In this document: in pieces, positions 10,136 through 20,190 of the stretch
How positions within the stretch are numbered: position 1 is the stretch's first letter
Layout of the letters: each line of letters opens with the position of its first letter
Assembly: GCA_037783545.1 (NCBI GenBank)
Contig: JBBELK010000459.1
Location: 496,001-560,000, forward strand
Direction: 5' to 3'
Length of the DNA stretch: 64,000 bases
Origin: Henricia sp. BOLD:AAB3569
Taxonomy: Eukaryota > Echinodermata > Asteroidea > Spinulosida > Echinasteridae
Notes under the pieces: generated by a model
Told to the model about the DNA's origin: nothing
Database searches by the model: none
What the model saw: the letters and a program-made list of their open reading frames with translations, nothing else
Position numbers and translations under genes: made by a program

Positions 10136-10454
10136 ACTCACGACATGCTGCAAGCATGCAAACAGGAATAGGACTTGTACACACGAGTTGTTGTAATACG
10201 GTGCATGCCGATTCACAGTGTCTTGATACTGCTACCGCTAAATGTCACCAGGCATAATGTCACCACCACAGACACGTACTAAAACCAGCAGCACAAAACA
10301 GGCCTTTGTTGTTGACGCTTGCCATGGTAACAACACATTCTGGAGAAATGCGTTAAATGGGCTTTTTCAAGGCAGGAGCCAAAATTATTTTTTTTACATT
10401 TTGCTGGTTTGCACATTTGGCTTTTTGCATAAATTAATGTTGGCTCTGCCCTGT

Positions 10455-10836
10455 ACAAATAATAATAATAAAATAAATAAACACAGTTCTTATATAGCGC
10501 ATTTCAGATCCGACGGATCTATCGATGTGCTTTCTGCATTATTACCCTGGTCATTGGGCTCAGTAATATCATTCCTTAATCCTTCTCAGCTCCCTAGGGA
10601 GTATACAGCCCCGGCTGCCTATTAGGCGCTCAACGGCTAATCAAACGCATCAACTTTCGCTACCCTCACAGGTACCCATTTTGCTCCTGGGTGGAGAGAA
10701 GTAATGCGTGACAAAGTACCTTGCTCAAGGGTACACGCACCATGGATGGACCGGACTGGGATTCGAACCCACTACCTTTGGAACTAACCCAGGTTTTGAG
10801 TACGATCCGCTAGACCGCTCCACCACAGCACTCCAC
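10455..10836 (-). mobile_element. tRNA-derived SINE (Leu/Ser-type head), GCGCTATATAAG tail
   Basis: Read on the minus strand: a tRNA-like head with GTGGTGGAGCGGTCTAGCGG (A-box region), an ACTCAAAAC anticodon-loop region and the B box GGGTTCGAATCCC, with a long variable arm. The body contains the widespread SINE words ACCCTTGAGCAAGG and ATGGGTACCTG. The tail is GCGCTATATAAGAAC followed by TTTATT and ATT repeats at 10455-10490. This order is diagnostic of a full-length SINE. Confidence 0.85.
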
Positions 10837-11132
10837 CATAAGTCCCTTGTTGTAACTTGTACACTGGACTGTGGTCGGACACAAATTGTGACATCAAAGA
10901 AAGCGGCCGTTTCAGCAACCAATATTACTGAGTTATTCAATAAAAACATCCTGTAATTCACTCACAGGATATTCATTCTAAAACTGAATGAAAATATGTT
11001 TGGTTTGATCTGGGCCAGTTTGCACATAAAAACAAAAAAGGTCATACCGAATATTTGATTCAGTAAAATACTATTCGAATTTGATGGAAGATCGAATATT
11101 CGATTTGTTTGGCACACCGCTAATTTGTATAA

Positions 11133-11499
11133 GGCCAAATAAAAAAAATACATGTTTCTCGTCCCCTCCCGCTTCCTTTTTTGAGGCCGCCTGGATTTAT
11201 TTTTTATTTTTTATTTCAAAAAAATGAGACAAAAATATTAAAAACTACAACAAATCCGTCGGAAAATAAATACTTGCGAGTTCGAAGTCTTATTAATAGA
11301 CTCTCTCGGTGACTTTCTACATCGTGTAGCTACTGTATCATCGCTAAATATGTCTTCGCACGAGTCTATTTACCTGCAACGGCCTAGAAATCTCTAATGG
11401 CAGTCATCTTGAAAAATAAAAATTAAAAAATAAAAAGCCCCTCTTCCTCCTTTTTTTTGAAAACCCGGACGAGAAACATGTTTTATTTTTTACTTGGCC
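11133..11499. mobile_element. Foldback element with ATGTTTCTCGTCC arms
   Basis: The left end GGCCAAATAAAAA...ATACATGTTTCTCGTCC opposes GGACGAGAAACATGTTTTATT...TTGGCC on the right. ATTTTTTATTT-rich stretches inside are also inverted. The centre near 11280-11400 contains opposed CTCTCGG and CACGAGTC words. No coding capacity. Confidence 0.7.
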
Positions 11500-11714
11500 T
11501 AATGCATTTCAATGCACTTTATGGTGGAATTTTATACCTCAACATGCTTAAAGGAGGGTGTCCTGATCACACATTTTGAAAACGTTGTGGTCATGTAACT
11601 TCTGTGTGTACCTGAATGATGTGGCAACACATTACATGTATCCAGGTTTTACGTGGATTCTATGAGCCAAAAATAAATCGAAGACCAGTGTGGATGCACA
11701 GAAGAATCACCAAG

Positions 11715-11988
11715 ATGGAATGTTAACAATGACTCGCGGAAACGTTTTACAAAAATTAGTCTAATACGGACACGGCTATAGACCGTATTCAATAGCTGCC
11801 ATCTTGTAGGGCAGTATCATTGTTCCATGAGGACATGCATGGTTGCCCATTTTGTGCTTATACTGTTCTCCAATTTAAACAACAATAGTAGCCCTACGAG
11901 ATGGCAGCTAATCGGTACGGTCTATAGCCGTGTCCGTAGTGGACTAATTTTTGTAAAACGTTTCCGCGAGTCATTGTAAACATTCCAT
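11715..11988. mobile_element. Long palindrome containing MITE-B copy 1
   Basis: The outer arms (ATGGAATGTTAACAATGAC, CGCGGAAACGTTTTACAAAA, ATTAGTC, ACGGACACGG) recur in reverse complement at the right. They enclose the MITE-B core at 11777-11926, itself inverted (TATAGACCGTATTCAATAGC and the reverse). Total arm length is about 110 bp around an asymmetric centre with ATGCATGGTTGCCCATTTTG. Confidence 0.8.
11777..11926. mobile_element. MITE-B copy 1 (TATAGACCGTAT termini)
   Basis: TATAGACCGTATTCAATAGC and TGCCATCTTGTAGGGC oppose GCCCTACGAGATGGCA and ACGGTCTATA. The centre ACATGCATGGTTGC and CATTTTGTGCTT is shared with the copies at 23082 and 59057. TA at the termini suggests a Tc1/mariner-type origin. 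Confidence 0.8.
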
Positions 11989-12639
11989 CGTGTATTTCCA
12001 TTTTAAATTATGATTCTAATAAAATATTGAATTCTTATACCTGAAAGTGTAACAATTAAATGACTAAATACTTTACAAATTTGGCTGAAACTCTGAACAC
12101 TTAGCTAAAAGAAAAACCTTTAATAATTTATAAACTACATGTACATAACAAAAATGTGCAGTTAATCAAAAAAATAACTGCATTTTGGCTGAATTTGGCT
12201 ATTATGTGAAATCGTCCAGCTAGAACCATGCTTTGTATGTGCCGTACTCAAGCAAATTGAATGAGCCCATACATTTAATTGATCAATTGTTAACAAACCC
12301 ACCAATGGCCTTAATTATTTAGAACTTCATGTACATGTACATGTAGGTCACTTTGCCTATTATCGTCCATGTGCTCAGAGCTTGTCATGCATGGTTTGGC
12401 GCGCCTCTATTGTCGTAACATTTTAAGAGACAACGGATGCGGCTTCTCTCAAGTTACCATGGAAACGTGTGCATGAATTGAGATGGTTTTTAAGGGGGTA
12501 TTGTGTCCTGGCACAGAGCCCAAATTTCATCGGGGGGAAATCTATATGACCATAGCGCTAATAATTTGAAAGCTTTACCAGACCGAAGATGTACATGTAT
12601 TTTACGAGACAATGTTTAGAAAAATATTCTCCACCATTG

Positions 12640-12760
12640 GCAACTTACGTGTACATAGTTACGTGTACATACTGTAGTTACATGTACATAGTTACGTGTA
12701 TATAGTTACAAGAACGTGTACATGTACAATGTACATAGTACGTGCTGTAGCATTTAAAAA
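12640..12760. repeat. Degenerate GTTACGTGTACATA tandem repeat
   Basis: The words GTGTACATAGTTAC and TACATGTACATAGTTAC repeat several times head to tail, ending in TACATGTAC words. This is low-complexity sequence typical of this window. Confidence 0.65.
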
Positions 12761-12774
12761 TATAAATATAGGTA

Positions 12775-13646
12775 TTTGGGTAATTCCCAAAAATAGGGGT
12801 CCAAAATGTTTGGTGTCCCAGTTACATGTACGTACTACGACACTCTCTGCTTCAAAAATCACCACTTATGACCACAAATTCTCAGTAATGGACTGTGGCC
12901 TGTGATTATAGGGGGCAGCATCATTTTCTTCAATATTTTGTTTTCTGATTCCTGAAAAATATTCAAAACAAAAGACCATAAAGGCTTGTAATTTGTTCCA
13001 TGGTATTGAATAGGAGTTTGGTTTCCCGGGTTACTTACGCTAATGAAAATTGGCTGTGGAATGAGTTTGCATTAACCTTGGTCATGTTGGTGCCATACAT
13101 GTATCTACACACAAACATTAAATTTGAGTGGCATTTGTACATTATTAGAGAGGTTTCGCAAGGTGACGACTACGGTTACAGATACGGATATGATAACGGT
13201 AACTGTTCACGTCGATGCGCACACTAAACTGGGTTTCGCACTGTGTGAATGTACATGTACATACATACATGTATCTGCTCTGCGCTTAGCTTTTTCTTCA
13301 ACAGATTTTCCTCGCTTTCACGTGGGCATCACACATTCAATTTGATCTATATTCACGGATTATACATCAAAAAGAAACAAAATGCATACAACTTATTAAT
13401 CCATCACAGATAAAGTGAAAAATCTGCATAACCGGTATCCGTTTTTATGCTATGCATATGAAGGCCGATAACCGTAGTCAACGCGTATGAAAACATGTGT
13501 ACTACGGTTACGCGTCACACGAAGCGCATAAAGTCATGACGTATCCGTATCGGTATTCGTGAGGGTGCGAAACCTCTCTATTAAAAACACTTGGAAATCT
13601 TAAAAAGCATGTCACACTTTTGGACCCCTAATTTTGGAAATTACCA
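12775..13646. mobile_element. TIR DNA element, copy 2, interrupted by another element
   Basis: The left end TTTGGGTAATTCCC then TAGGGGTCCAAA opposes TTTGGACCCCTAATTTTGGA and a TTACC end on the right. The interior matches positions 1-255. Relative to copy 1 it carries an extra 431 bp (13148-13578) flanked by TATTA on both sides. Confidence 0.75.
13148..13578. mobile_element. Nested foldback element with GAGAGGTTTCGC termini
   Basis: The ends are exact inverses: GAGAGGTTTCGC at the left, GCGAAACCTCTC at the right. Subterminal ACTACGGTTACAG, GATACGGATA and similar words recur inverted (TATCCGTATCGGTATTC, ACTACGGTTACGCG). TATTA flanks the element at 13143-13147 and 13579-13583, a 5-bp target duplication. 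It has no transposase. Confidence 0.8.
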
Positions 13647-14017
13647 AATTTCAAATTAAAATGAAATTTATCAATTATTTCACCTGTTTTTATGAACAGG
13701 TTTTTATGTCTTGTGTGTTGGGCATTATCAAGCTTATGTGCACCCACAAATTTCATTCTAGAAAAGTTGATTTTGGAAATACATACATTATGTACATGTG
13801 TGTCCAATGCCTAATGCTTTTCGCATCAACCGAAGAATGTCCCATGTGTAACACTATATTTTGTTTAATGTATTATTAACTTTGATATCTATTAACTGAA
13901 ACAATTATTGGCCGTTCTCCATGCATCATAGGATTGGATGACAAATATTGCCCGGCGAAATGTGCGTAAACCTATTAGGTGGAAGCCAACTCGGCAACTT
14001 TTTAACTCATTTTCATG

Positions 14018-14279
14018 TCAAACATACTGACAAATACATGTATGTCCAGAAACAGAAATGCTGTAAATGCGAGAAATCATCGTAGTGGGAGAGTCCAAGT
14101 ACCGCGCTCGCAGCTCGCTATGCGCACTGCAACACCGCCGTATCGGCACTGCGCAGTTGGATTGAATGTGCTGCACTGCGAGTCCGTGTACATAGACTCC
14201 TCCGCTACGAAGGGAATCCCCAATGATTTCCCACATTTGCAGCATTTCTGTTTCGGGACATGTTTGTCAGTATGTTTGA
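14018..14279. mobile_element. Foldback element, about 50-bp arms
   Basis: TCAAACATACTGACAAATAC then CAGAAACAGAAATGCTG at the left opposes CAGCATTTCTGTTTCGGGAC and TTTGTCAGTATGTTTGA at the right. The GC-richer centre has opposed GCGCACTGCAACACC and GGCACTGCGCAGT words. No coding evidence. Confidence 0.75.
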
Positions 14280-14583
14280 TACATGTATGTATCAAAGAAA
14301 AAGTAACGAAAGGTTGATTCTTGAACTCTTGTTGGTTTTTCTGAAAATCTGTGTCTCGAGTCCGAGTCATTACAACCCTGGTTTCAAGTTACTTGAAAAT
14401 TGTATTCTCTTGTTGACGGATATTTCATGTTACTTTGAAACACCCCGAATCTTTTGTGAAAAGATCCGTTTGTTACATTCACTATTTATTAACATTTTGC
14501 ATGATAATTGGTTATTTTGTTTCAGTTTTTGTTGCTTTAGTAATTTTTCAAATACTCTTATACCTGTATGGTACAGTAGGTAC

Positions 14584-14587
<4 letters not shown>

Positions 14588-14623
<36 letters not shown>

Positions 14624-14932
14624 CAATGACACAGCATTTGTAAGGCGCACAGTATCTAACACCGTTATTCAAAGGCGCTGAGGCCATTATTATCGCTGCC
14701 CTTATGAAATCACTAGAACCATTTCGCTTCAACTAGGTGGCTGCCTGGCCAGTAGCGCCGACCCTATCAGCACTTAGATTGTGGTATTCCCCTGACAGCT
14801 CCCCAATTATCGCTTGGGTCGACGAGGCAATTTGGATTAAATGCCTTGCCCAGAGACACACACGTCGACCGTAGTGGGGCTTGAACCCACAACCTCCCGA
14901 TTGCGAGCCCCGCTTCATACCTACTAGACTTC
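14588..14932 (-). mobile_element. tRNA-derived SINE with long ATT tail
   Basis: The minus-strand head carries CTCGCAATCGGGAGG and B-box GTGGGTTCAAGCCCC. The body contains CTCTGGGCAAGGCATTTAAT, and the 3' part GCGCCTTACAAATG is followed by a run of about 12 ATT units at 14588-14622. It is a separate family from the element at 10455 but has the same plan, including the CTGGGCAAGGCA core word. Confidence 0.8.
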
Positions 14933-14990
14933 ACTTGCACTCAGAAGTCTAAAACCACTTTTTAAAATCTCTTTGTAATCTTTTCTCCAG

Positions 14991-15043
14991 GTCAAAGAAA
15001 TCGAGGCAAAACGGAAGAAAGCAACTGCTGTGTACTTGTGTGA
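14991..15043 (+). CDS. UBL3: UBL3 last coding exon with CAAX box
   Basis: After a TTTTCTCCAG acceptor the exon completes the split Gly codon and reads Q-R-N-R-G-K-T-E-E-S-N, then C-C-V-L-V and a TGA stop. This is the UBL3 C-terminus, with a doublet of cysteines and a CAAX box (C-V-L-V; the human protein ends in a similar C-V-I-L). Prenylation, plus palmitoylation of the neighbouring Cys, anchors UBL3 to membranes. With 3798-3884 and 5047-5124 it gives the last 72 residues. The phases join without a gap, so the gene spans most of the first 15 kb. The 3' UTR continues beyond. AATAAA at 16297 is one possible signal. Confidence 0.93.
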
Positions 15044-15295
15044 TGTCGCTTGACCGCAACTTTCCAATTCCTCTTCTGTATATCATCGTCCCAACATGGT
15101 GTACCGACACTTTGGCGTAACACTGTGGAAAACTGCAGATTTCAGAAGTTCCATTCCAAATCGTCACATCATCTGGCCAAGTAAACTCAAAGAAATTATC
15201 CTCCATTCTGCCAGATTTGATTTTCTGCAGGTTTGTTCAAATTTGTCCCCCCTTTCGCCATTATTTTTAGGCCTAGTTTTTTAAACTGACTTTAT

Positions 15296-15914
15296 AGGCC
15301 TTTTCACACTACAACCTCTCAACCCGGGTTGAACTCCGAGACCGCGCCGGGTTCAAATGCTAATTTTTGACCCCGCATTCAACCTGCATTGTTTCACACT
15401 TATTTCGGCCAAACCGGGTTTATCTCGCCCCGGGGCGAATTCAACCCTGAGTTGAACGGGGAGGATTCACACTTGTGCAACGTCAACCCAGGGCGAGTGA
15501 TACAATCGAGCGTTGCTCGCATGCGTAAGTGCTGTCATATCCCCTGCTGGAAATAGTTCAAATTGTACGAAATCATCATCGCTTTTCTGCCCCGTTTTTC
15601 TTTTTTGCTACTTATACAATTTTTTTTTCACTACAGAAAAATAGCCTCTCAAAAACGGAAGCTAAAATTATTTTTAAAAAACGGTAAAATTTGCGCGCTT
15701 TTGCATGACATTTGTAGCTCACAAGCAGCAAGAATCTCAACTCGGGGCGAACTCAACCCTGCTCGTTTTACACTTCCGTTTTCAACCCGGGGCGAGCGTT
15801 TCAACCCGGGGCAAAGAATTTCAACCCTGGTCCCAAGCAGGGTTGAGTTCAACCCGGGTTGAAACCAATCTCTGGGATGACGCGGGGTTGGCGTGGGGAA
15901 TTGTAAAAAGGCCT
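15296..15914. mobile_element. Foldback element with AGGCCTTTTCACACTAC termini
   Basis: The left end AGGCCTTTTCACACTACAAC opposes TTGTAAAAAGGCCT at the right. The interior is full of CAACCCGGGTTGAA and CAACCCGGGGCGAG words in both orientations, so it can fold on itself at many registers. The design is like that of 532-1043. It follows closely behind the UBL3 stop, and the UBL3 3' UTR may run into it. Confidence 0.7.
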
Positions 15915-15954
15915 CATGTTGTTAAAATTCAGATACGAGATGAAATATATGTCG

Positions 15955-16150
15955 AGCAACCAAAGAAACGCAAAAATTTTCTCAACTTTTTGATTGAAAA
16001 ACGCATTTAAATATTAAAGTGGGAATTTTCAGCACACAAAAGCTTTATGCAGTCATGCATAATGAAGCTGTTATGTGAATATTTCGATGACAACTAAATT
16101 ACGAAAACAATTTTCACGTTTTGATTAAACTGAAATTTTGCATTCCTTTG
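15955..16150. repeat. Family H repeat, copy 1
   Basis: Shared block: AGTGGGAATTTTCAGCACAC, AGCTTTATGCAGTCATGCAT, GTGAATATTTCGATG, then AATTTTCACGTTTTGATTAA. Copies are at 25370, 41510 and (inverted) 46077. An adjoining AAGAAACGCAA...TTTTTGATT word is also at 24130. No coding frame. Confidence 0.75.
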
Positions 16151-16566
16151 GTTGCTTGGTACCTAGCTAAAAACTAGTAAGCGTGCTAAGAAATTCTGCT
16201 AAATGAATGTACATTTTAGGTTTACTGAGTTAAAATCTTTCTTGGTTTGCAAAAATTTACAGCTTTTTGAAAAATTTCAACAATGGAAAGTTGTAAAATA
16301 AACTTCAGTTTGTAAAGATTATTTAATTGTTGAACTAATTCACCCTGGCGGTCTCTCGGTCATTATCTCGAAAGCGAACCTATTCATAATTAGTGAATGC
16401 TAATTCACTAATTATGAATACTAAGGCTTGAGGTTTGGGTCATATCTTAAGTGATTTCTGGGAGGGGTGGTTATCTCATTGAAGGGTTTACCCCTCTGTA
16501 GGGCTTGTTAAGCAAATCCCAATCAGTGAGGAACAACTGCAACACTGTGTTTCAAGACCACCAGTT

Positions 16567-16717
16567 GGCTTCGTAGCTCAATTGGTACGGCATCTGCCCA
16601 TTAAGCAGAAGGTCCGCGGTTTGAATCCCGGCGGAGCCAAGTTGTTTTCCACTGCATTCAGATTCCCCATTCAAACTAATGGACATTTGTCCACATTTGT
16701 AAAGTTGATTTTGTAAG
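16567..16717 (+). mobile_element. tRNA-derived SINE family 1, copy b
   Basis: GGCTTCGTAGCTCAATTGGT begins a tRNA-like head whose 3' end CGGAGCCA pairs with it. The B box is GGTTTGAATCC, and the loop would give ATT with C instead of U before the anticodon. The body (TTTTCCACTGCATTCAGATT, GGACATTTGTCCACATTTGT) matches copy a at 5213-5384. Two copies with the same body and different anticodons rule out a functional tRNA. Confidence 0.8.
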
Positions 16718-17547
16718 GTAAAATTGACCCTAACTGCAGGTACATGTAGTATACTTTTAAAATTTGCTAGACCAGACAATTTCAAATTGTGGCCAGTATA
16801 GTGGGGGAAGACATTTGTGCCTAATTTGCATAATTAAATATTTATATAAAAATGTTTATTCATAAGTTGGGCCCCTAAATAGAACTAAAGCATCTTGTCG
16901 CAAAATCCGAATTGCTTTCTTAAATTTGCAATGATACGCACATGTACATAATACCGTAGTCATGGTCATTGAAAGATAAACGCGTACTCATGCAAATTTC
17001 TGTTTTATATTAATAATTCACTTTGTTTGACTTGCACAAACGATTCATTCGATCCATCCAATGCAACTGTATTTGAGAACACACATCGTGCACACCTCTC
17101 CGTTAGACTGTTCTCAAGCAGTTTTTATTGTATGCATACATGTGTGGTAAGAATGAGACATACTAGTAGTCTTTTTCTGAAAAGAACTGTGTGTAAAATT
17201 GTATATAATGATTCACTCGATTAGTCTATATCACCAGCTATGACCAAAATGTTCCTAAATTCACGTTATTTCATTTTTTTCCAAGTGCATGATCTATTTT
17301 TTGTGTTTCTACGTACGTAGGTACATGTACACATATACATGTACACTGTACGTACAGTACATTATTAAGTGGGGTAGTGTTCTTGTCTTATGGGTTTTTT
17401 ATTTTGGGGGAGGGGGTGCGAGGGGATGGTGGAGGGGGCAGTGTGGGTGTGCATGGGGGGGGGGGGGGAGGCCAATCTTTGAGCAGTAAAAATTGATGTT
17501 CTCTGTGTTTACATTTGCAAAACTGATCTGTGGCTGTGTACATGTAC
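16718..17547. other. Intergenic, no gene; G-rich tract and TACATGTAC words
   Basis: AT-rich sequence with TACATGTAC-type words near 17320-17345 and a G-rich run at 17405-17475 that includes about a dozen consecutive G. I see no exon or clear element. Confidence 0.5.
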
Positions 17548-17994
17548 ATGGGTCTGTCCACAGTAATGGGGTACATTGGAAAAATAAGTCAATAATTCCT
17601 TTCAGATGTCTTTAGTTTATCTCAGAATTAAAGAAATGTCCTTGTTTTGTTCTCAGGAGATAACTTTTGCCCAAAAAAGTAACAAATTGCTGCCACAACA
17701 TACATTTTTAAAAAGCAAGTGCACAAATTTTCCTATTACGCATGTAACATGGACAGACAATTTTGTGACATCTTTTTCCGTCTTTGTTACATGCGTAATA
17801 GGAAAATTTGTGCACGAGGTTTTCACAAATGTATGTTGTATGACTATTTTTCTTACTCCTTGGTAAAAAAGTTATTTCCTCAGTTTAGCTTGATAATTTA
17901 AAGATAAAATTAAGACATTTGAAGTGAACTGGGACCTAAGATCTTGAATGTTACAGAATTGTACCCCATTACCGTATACCGTGGACAGACCCAT
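17548..17994. mobile_element. TIR element with a central hairpin (family M), copy 1
   Basis: The left end ATGGGTCTGTCCACAGTAAT then GGGGTACA opposes TGTACCCCATTACCG and GTGGACAGACCCAT. Inside, 17719-17815 is a stem of about 31 perfect bp: GTGCACAAATTTTCC through ATGTAACA and the exact inverse. A homologous chassis (GAGATAACTTTGGCCCAAAA, ACAACAT) with a different but related hairpin is at 52380-52563. Confidence 0.8.
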
Positions 17995-18059
17995 ATACGT
18001 GCACACATGTATTTATTGTATTGGAAAAACAATGCATTCAATGTTATTTGCCTCAGAGG

Positions 18060-18600
18060 CCTCAGGTAATTTCAAAACTTAGTAATGAATAAACCCAACC
18101 CTGAGGTTTTTCAGGTGTTTTGTTTCCCAAAAATGATGGCACCTTAACTGGAACAGAGACACAAGGCCAAAGCAGATTAAAATATGACATTGGGTGGGCT
18201 TGTAGTGTTTCTGAAGGAGCCTTTTGCATGTTTCTGTACTGATGTACATGGGTCATTCCATGAAAACAGGACACGGGGTCCCTCTTATGTCATAACACTT
18301 CTGGAGATGATTTTTTATAATTACCGGACTTCAGAGAACAATTATCCTCGGCATATAAAGAATATATGACCTCATGAATCGAACACCACCTTTATCTGTT
18401 GATACTCCCCAAAACATAACAAGAACGATTCAATAAACTAATGCGATCTTCTAAATGCAAGTGTGACATTTTAAAACTTTCGCTCAAAATGTAATGAATT
18501 TTGCTCATAATGTAATTTGAATCGATAAAGTCCAGGTTCTACAGCTGGGTAAAATCTACCTTTTTCAGAAAGAAACTGGTCAAAAAGACTTTAAAAAATG
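18060..18600. repeat. Family N repeat, copy 1
   Basis: It shares with 38870-39170, in inverse orientation: GAACACCACCTTTATCTGTT, AACGATTCAATAAACTA, AATCGATAAAGTCCAGGTTC and TACAGCTGGGTAAAAT. GGTCATTCCATGAAAACAGG lies at its left. No coding frame; it is likely a long non-autonomous element. Confidence 0.65.
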
Positions 18601-19624
18601 TATTAGCAAGAGTTCAAAAATGCCTTGAATATTTTCAAGACTATGATACCAAAACATACCGTTTGTAAATTATTTTAAATATTCTACATTATTTAGAAAT
18701 TGCATGGAAATTTCTTTAAACGATTTTGTTAACTTGAAAAGGCCATTTTTACAAATACATCAAAATGTCACACTTTGGCTTCTGTTTTTATGGAAGTACC
18801 CATTTCCTTTCACATGCACACTTATAGTATCCATTTCACCGCACTTAATTTTTGTTGCTATGTGGTGCACACAACAAATGTGGAGTACAGAATCAATACC
18901 GCGTTCACCGTAGGAGAGAATGGCATAAAGCATCCAGACTGTCGATTGCTAGGCAATGGTGTGCACTACGTATAGTGACAATGGTATGGTACATGTATGT
19001 GACCTTCTAAACTGCACTTCAATTTGGAAGTGAAGAATCTGGTGCACCTGCCGTCAGAAATGTGCTTTGGAAAAGAGGGTTCGAATTTTATTATTCATTG
19101 TCTCTTTGTTTGGTTATTTTGTTTTACTGTTTGTGCACCTGTACTATTTGTGGTATTTGTTTATTACGTTTTAGAAAACTTCCAAATGATACACGAATTA
19201 GATTGGTGCAAAAGTAGTAAAAAGTGAATTTTTGTTGAATTTTGGTGGTCAGTCGTTAAAGGGGCATACACTTTTTTAGCAAGTCTATTCCTGTATATAT
19301 GCTCTTAAAAAACACCTAGATAATACATAAATAAATGAAGATGGGAAAATAGTGTTAATCTTTGTACATCCTGGTGAAAATATAATCCGTTGTAAAAAGG
19401 GTCAAAGGTCATTGTAAACATTCCCATGTATCAAAACCCCATATTTATCTCCCTAAATCCCAAACTAGGGAAATTTGTGTGATGTGAATTTGACATAGTA
19501 TGCAGTTTAACTTTTTTCTTTCTTTCTTTTTATCTGTTTTCATTTTCATTTTGTAGAGACCTGTATAAAAAAAATCGCCTTCTAAATGTATGTCTCGTAC
19601 CATACGGTACACAGTCTTGGTGCA
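18601..19624. other. Intergenic with partial family N relative, no gene
   Basis: The word TTTGTTGCTATGTGGTGCAC near 18852 is repeated near 38178. GTTAAAGGGGCATACAC at 19255 looks like the end of a TTAA-type element. Otherwise I recognise nothing coding. Confidence 0.45.
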
Positions 19625-20190
19625 AGACGTTCTAACTTAGTTCTGTTCGTGTACGTACGCACGAGCGACGGTTCACCGTAGGGACTGGAAAATTGTCTAT
19701 TTTTCAGCGCTGCACTGTGACTGCGACAGTTAGAATGTCTTTGGACATCACTAATGAGTCACGTAAGACCAAGGATTTTTACCTACAGTGATTTGAAAAT
19801 TACATAGGATTATTCAAACAAATCTGGAAATTAACACGCAAAACTAACTACATTTCTTTATGAATAATGCCCATGGTGCATGGTATGCAAATGTATGCGT
19901 GGAATGTGCTTGGAATTTTCCGGGCAGTTCATACAAGTTTCTAAAGACGTTCTAACAGTCGCCGTAAAGCGGGCCTCCCACTGTGCGATTTCTGCTACGA
20001 ATGGGTACGATTACCAGAGACTGTCTATAGACTCTATACACAATCGTAGCTAATCGTTGGAAATTCGTGGTAAAAATCGCACAGTGGAAGGCCCGCTTAA
20101 AATACACAGGTTCCTCGTCCCTACGATGAAATGTTGCTTGCGCGTACGTACGTACACGTACGAACGGAACTACTGTAAGTTAGAACGTCT
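19625..20190. mobile_element. Foldback element with AGACGTTCTAAC termini
   Basis: AGACGTTCTAACTTAG and TTCTGTTCGTGTACGTACGC at the left oppose CTAACTTACAGTAGTTCCG-type sequence read inversely at the right (GTAAGTTAGAACGTCT). GTTAGAATGTCTTTGG near 19730 and AAAGACGTTCTAACAGTC near 19943 form an inner inverted pair. A smaller element is nested at 19969-20096. Confidence 0.7.
19969..20096. mobile_element. Nested MITE with GCGGGCCTCCCACTGTGCG termini
   Basis: GCGGGCCTCCCACTGTGCGA opposes TCGCACAGTGGAAGGCCCGC. The centre has CTACGAATGGGTACGATTA and its partial inverse. It is about 128 bp long and sits inside the element 19625-20190. Confidence 0.75.

Larger units (their letters stand above)
6676..10240 (-). 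mobile_element. CR1-like non-LTR retrotransposon, apparently full coding length
   Basis: The unit runs on the minus strand, antisense within the last UBL3 intron. Its single long frame encodes an APE-type endonuclease followed by a reverse transcriptase. A 3' untranslated tail follows (TTTGGCCGTTTGGCCACGAG, then ATGAAATAAAATACC and an A-run near 6676). The 3' boundary is the change into unrelated sequence after that A-run. The 5' boundary is approximate, since no target duplication could be identified. No separate gag-like ORF1 is seen upstream. The order and motifs fit the CR1/L2 group of the Jockey superfamily. Confidence 0.85.

Noticed and set aside
10136..10216. Retrotransposon protein starting at 10216
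   Set aside because: The frame is open there, but the codon is GTG. The first ATG is at 10135, and animal translation would use that.
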